Source: Verrucomicrobiota bacterium
GTDB taxonomy: Bacteria > Verrucomicrobiota > Verrucomicrobiia > Chthoniobacterales > UBA10450
NCBI GenBank assembly: GCA_003219355.1
Contig: QHOQ01000026.1
Location: 1-13,396, forward strand
Reading direction: 5' to 3'
DNA: 13,396 nt
Shown here: positions 12,744 to 13,396 of the stretch, in pieces
Layout: each line of letters starts with the position of its first letter
Numbering within the stretch: the first letter of the stretch is position 1
Program-made: the position numbers and the translations under genes
The notes under the pieces: generated by a model
Databases searched by the model: none
What the model was told of the DNA's origin: nothing
Seen by the model: the letters and a program-made list of their open reading frames with translations, nothing else

Positions 12744-13396
12744 CTAATGAACCGCAAGCGAATATGCCTCAGCGGAAATCATGGAATGAGGGACCTTTGT
12801 TAGGCTCGGCACACCCGGAATCTCGGTCCAACCGGCCTCATCGAAGAACCACAAACGCCGGTCGACCTTGATGAACAAATCGTGGATCGGCGAAAACAGA
12901 TGCAATGGAAGCGTGAACTTGCCAGCAAATGGATGACCCCGGTAACGGGCGATGCCAATGCTGCGACTCGTAGCGCAATCCAACATTTCAAGATCGGCCG
13001 AGCAGCCGGGAAGACGGATCTGGCACGCGCGTTTTCGCCCAAGGGAATCGCGACCCAAAACGAAAAACTTGTTCCTCTGCATACGAAACGGATCGGCTGA
13101 AAAACAAAGATCGACATCGAGGTTGTCACGCGCTCGAGAAACGGAATAAACGGCGCCATCGCGCTGGACAGCGCTCTCGCGTTTAACACGAAGAAAGCGC
13201 TCCGGACGTGCGGCGTATCTAAGAAAACGTCGCCTCGACAGTTTGATTTGCGTTTGATGGCAGCGAATTGCTTCGCGTTTTGTGGCCGTCTCTAATTCGG
13301 ATGATGGTAATTCCGCGGTGCGCTCGAAAAACGCGGGGCTGCGGCCGTGCACCAAATAATTCCACTGCGATGTTCGCGATGCCAAAAGGTCGGCGA
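12744..13396 (-). CDS. Probable PIG-L/LmbE-type deacetylase, C-terminal part
   Basis: The frame is open from the right edge to a stop at 12744-12746, giving about 217 residues of a gene whose start lies outside. The segment LVHGRSPAFFERTAEL followed by ETATKREAIRCHQTQI and LSRRRFLRYAARPERFLR resembles the C-terminal part of PIG-L/LmbE-type N-acetylglucosaminyl deacetylases. There a conserved K-x-x-AI-x-x-H/Y-x-(S/T)Q helix precedes an E-x-F segment. The catalytic AHPDDE and HPDH motifs would be outside the window and cannot be checked. About 140 further residues follow (RNKFFVLGRDSLGRKRA, MLDCATSRSIGIARYRG, KVDRRLWFFDEAGWTEIPG). They look like an extra beta-rich domain I do not recognise. The family call is tentative. 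Confidence 0.5.
   Translation of the reverse strand, partial: ADLLASRTSQWNYLVHGRSPAFFERTAELPSSELETATKREAIRCHQTQIKLSRRRFLRYAARPERFLRVKRESAVQRDGAVYSVSRARDNLDVDLCFSADPFRMQRNKFFVLGRDSLGRKRACQIRLPGCSADLEMLDCATSRSIGIARYRGHPFAGKFTLPLHLFSPIHDLFIKVDRRLWFFDEAGWTEIPGVPSLTKVPHSMISAEAYSLAVH

Noticed and set aside
1..13396. CRISPR array, transposase, phage genes or defence system
   Set aside because: No regularly spaced repeats, no terminal inverted repeats with a transposase, and no recognisable mobile or defence proteins were found on either strand.

Overview
This window looks like a chromosomal segment of a Gram-negative bacterium. It encodes the lipid A Kdo transferase WaaA and an AsmA-like envelope protein next to housekeeping genes (yebC, rho, glnE, rsmD). 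Several traits fit Verrucomicrobiota or a related PVC-group lineage: moderate-to-high GC, no clear Shine-Dalgarno sequence at any gene start, a Rho with an Arg/Asn-rich N-terminal extension, and a DsbA-like/VKOR pair. That placement is from impression, not from a search.

Layout. 1-546 is the 3' end of a BNR/sialidase-like gene entering from the left. 547-929 has no intact gene; it holds a strong hairpin and what may be the decayed, frameshifted tail of another secreted-protein gene. 930-2041 is a two-gene disulfide-bond unit: a CPPC thioredoxin-fold oxidase and a VKOR membrane protein joined by an ATGA overlap. 2184-5165 reads rightward as yebC, rho and a SAM-dependent methyltransferase. It meets the leftward glnE with only 10 bases between the stop codons, and a hairpin spans both stops.

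The leftward pair is dagK-like lipid kinase then glnE (8830 down to 5176). A 65-base gap separates it from the divergent rightward unit asmA-like, rsmD and waaA (8896-12301), whose three genes are chained by two ATGA overlaps. After waaA lies about 440 bases without an intact gene. It contains the 3' part of a tRNA-Glu(TTC) gene whose 5' acceptor strand is absent, several hairpins and an 11-base tandem repeat. At the right edge a leftward gene, probably a PIG-L/LmbE-type deacetylase, is cut by the window.

How the genes fit together. DsbA/VKOR serves periplasmic thiol oxidation. WaaA, the AsmA-like protein and the lipid kinase belong to envelope lipid and LPS biology. YebC, Rho and RsmD act in translation and transcription, and GlnE controls glutamine synthetase. 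I see no phage, CRISPR, transposase or obvious defence system. The most unusual items are the orphan tRNA-Glu fragment, the absence of Shine-Dalgarno motifs, the Rho variant, and the decayed region near the left end.
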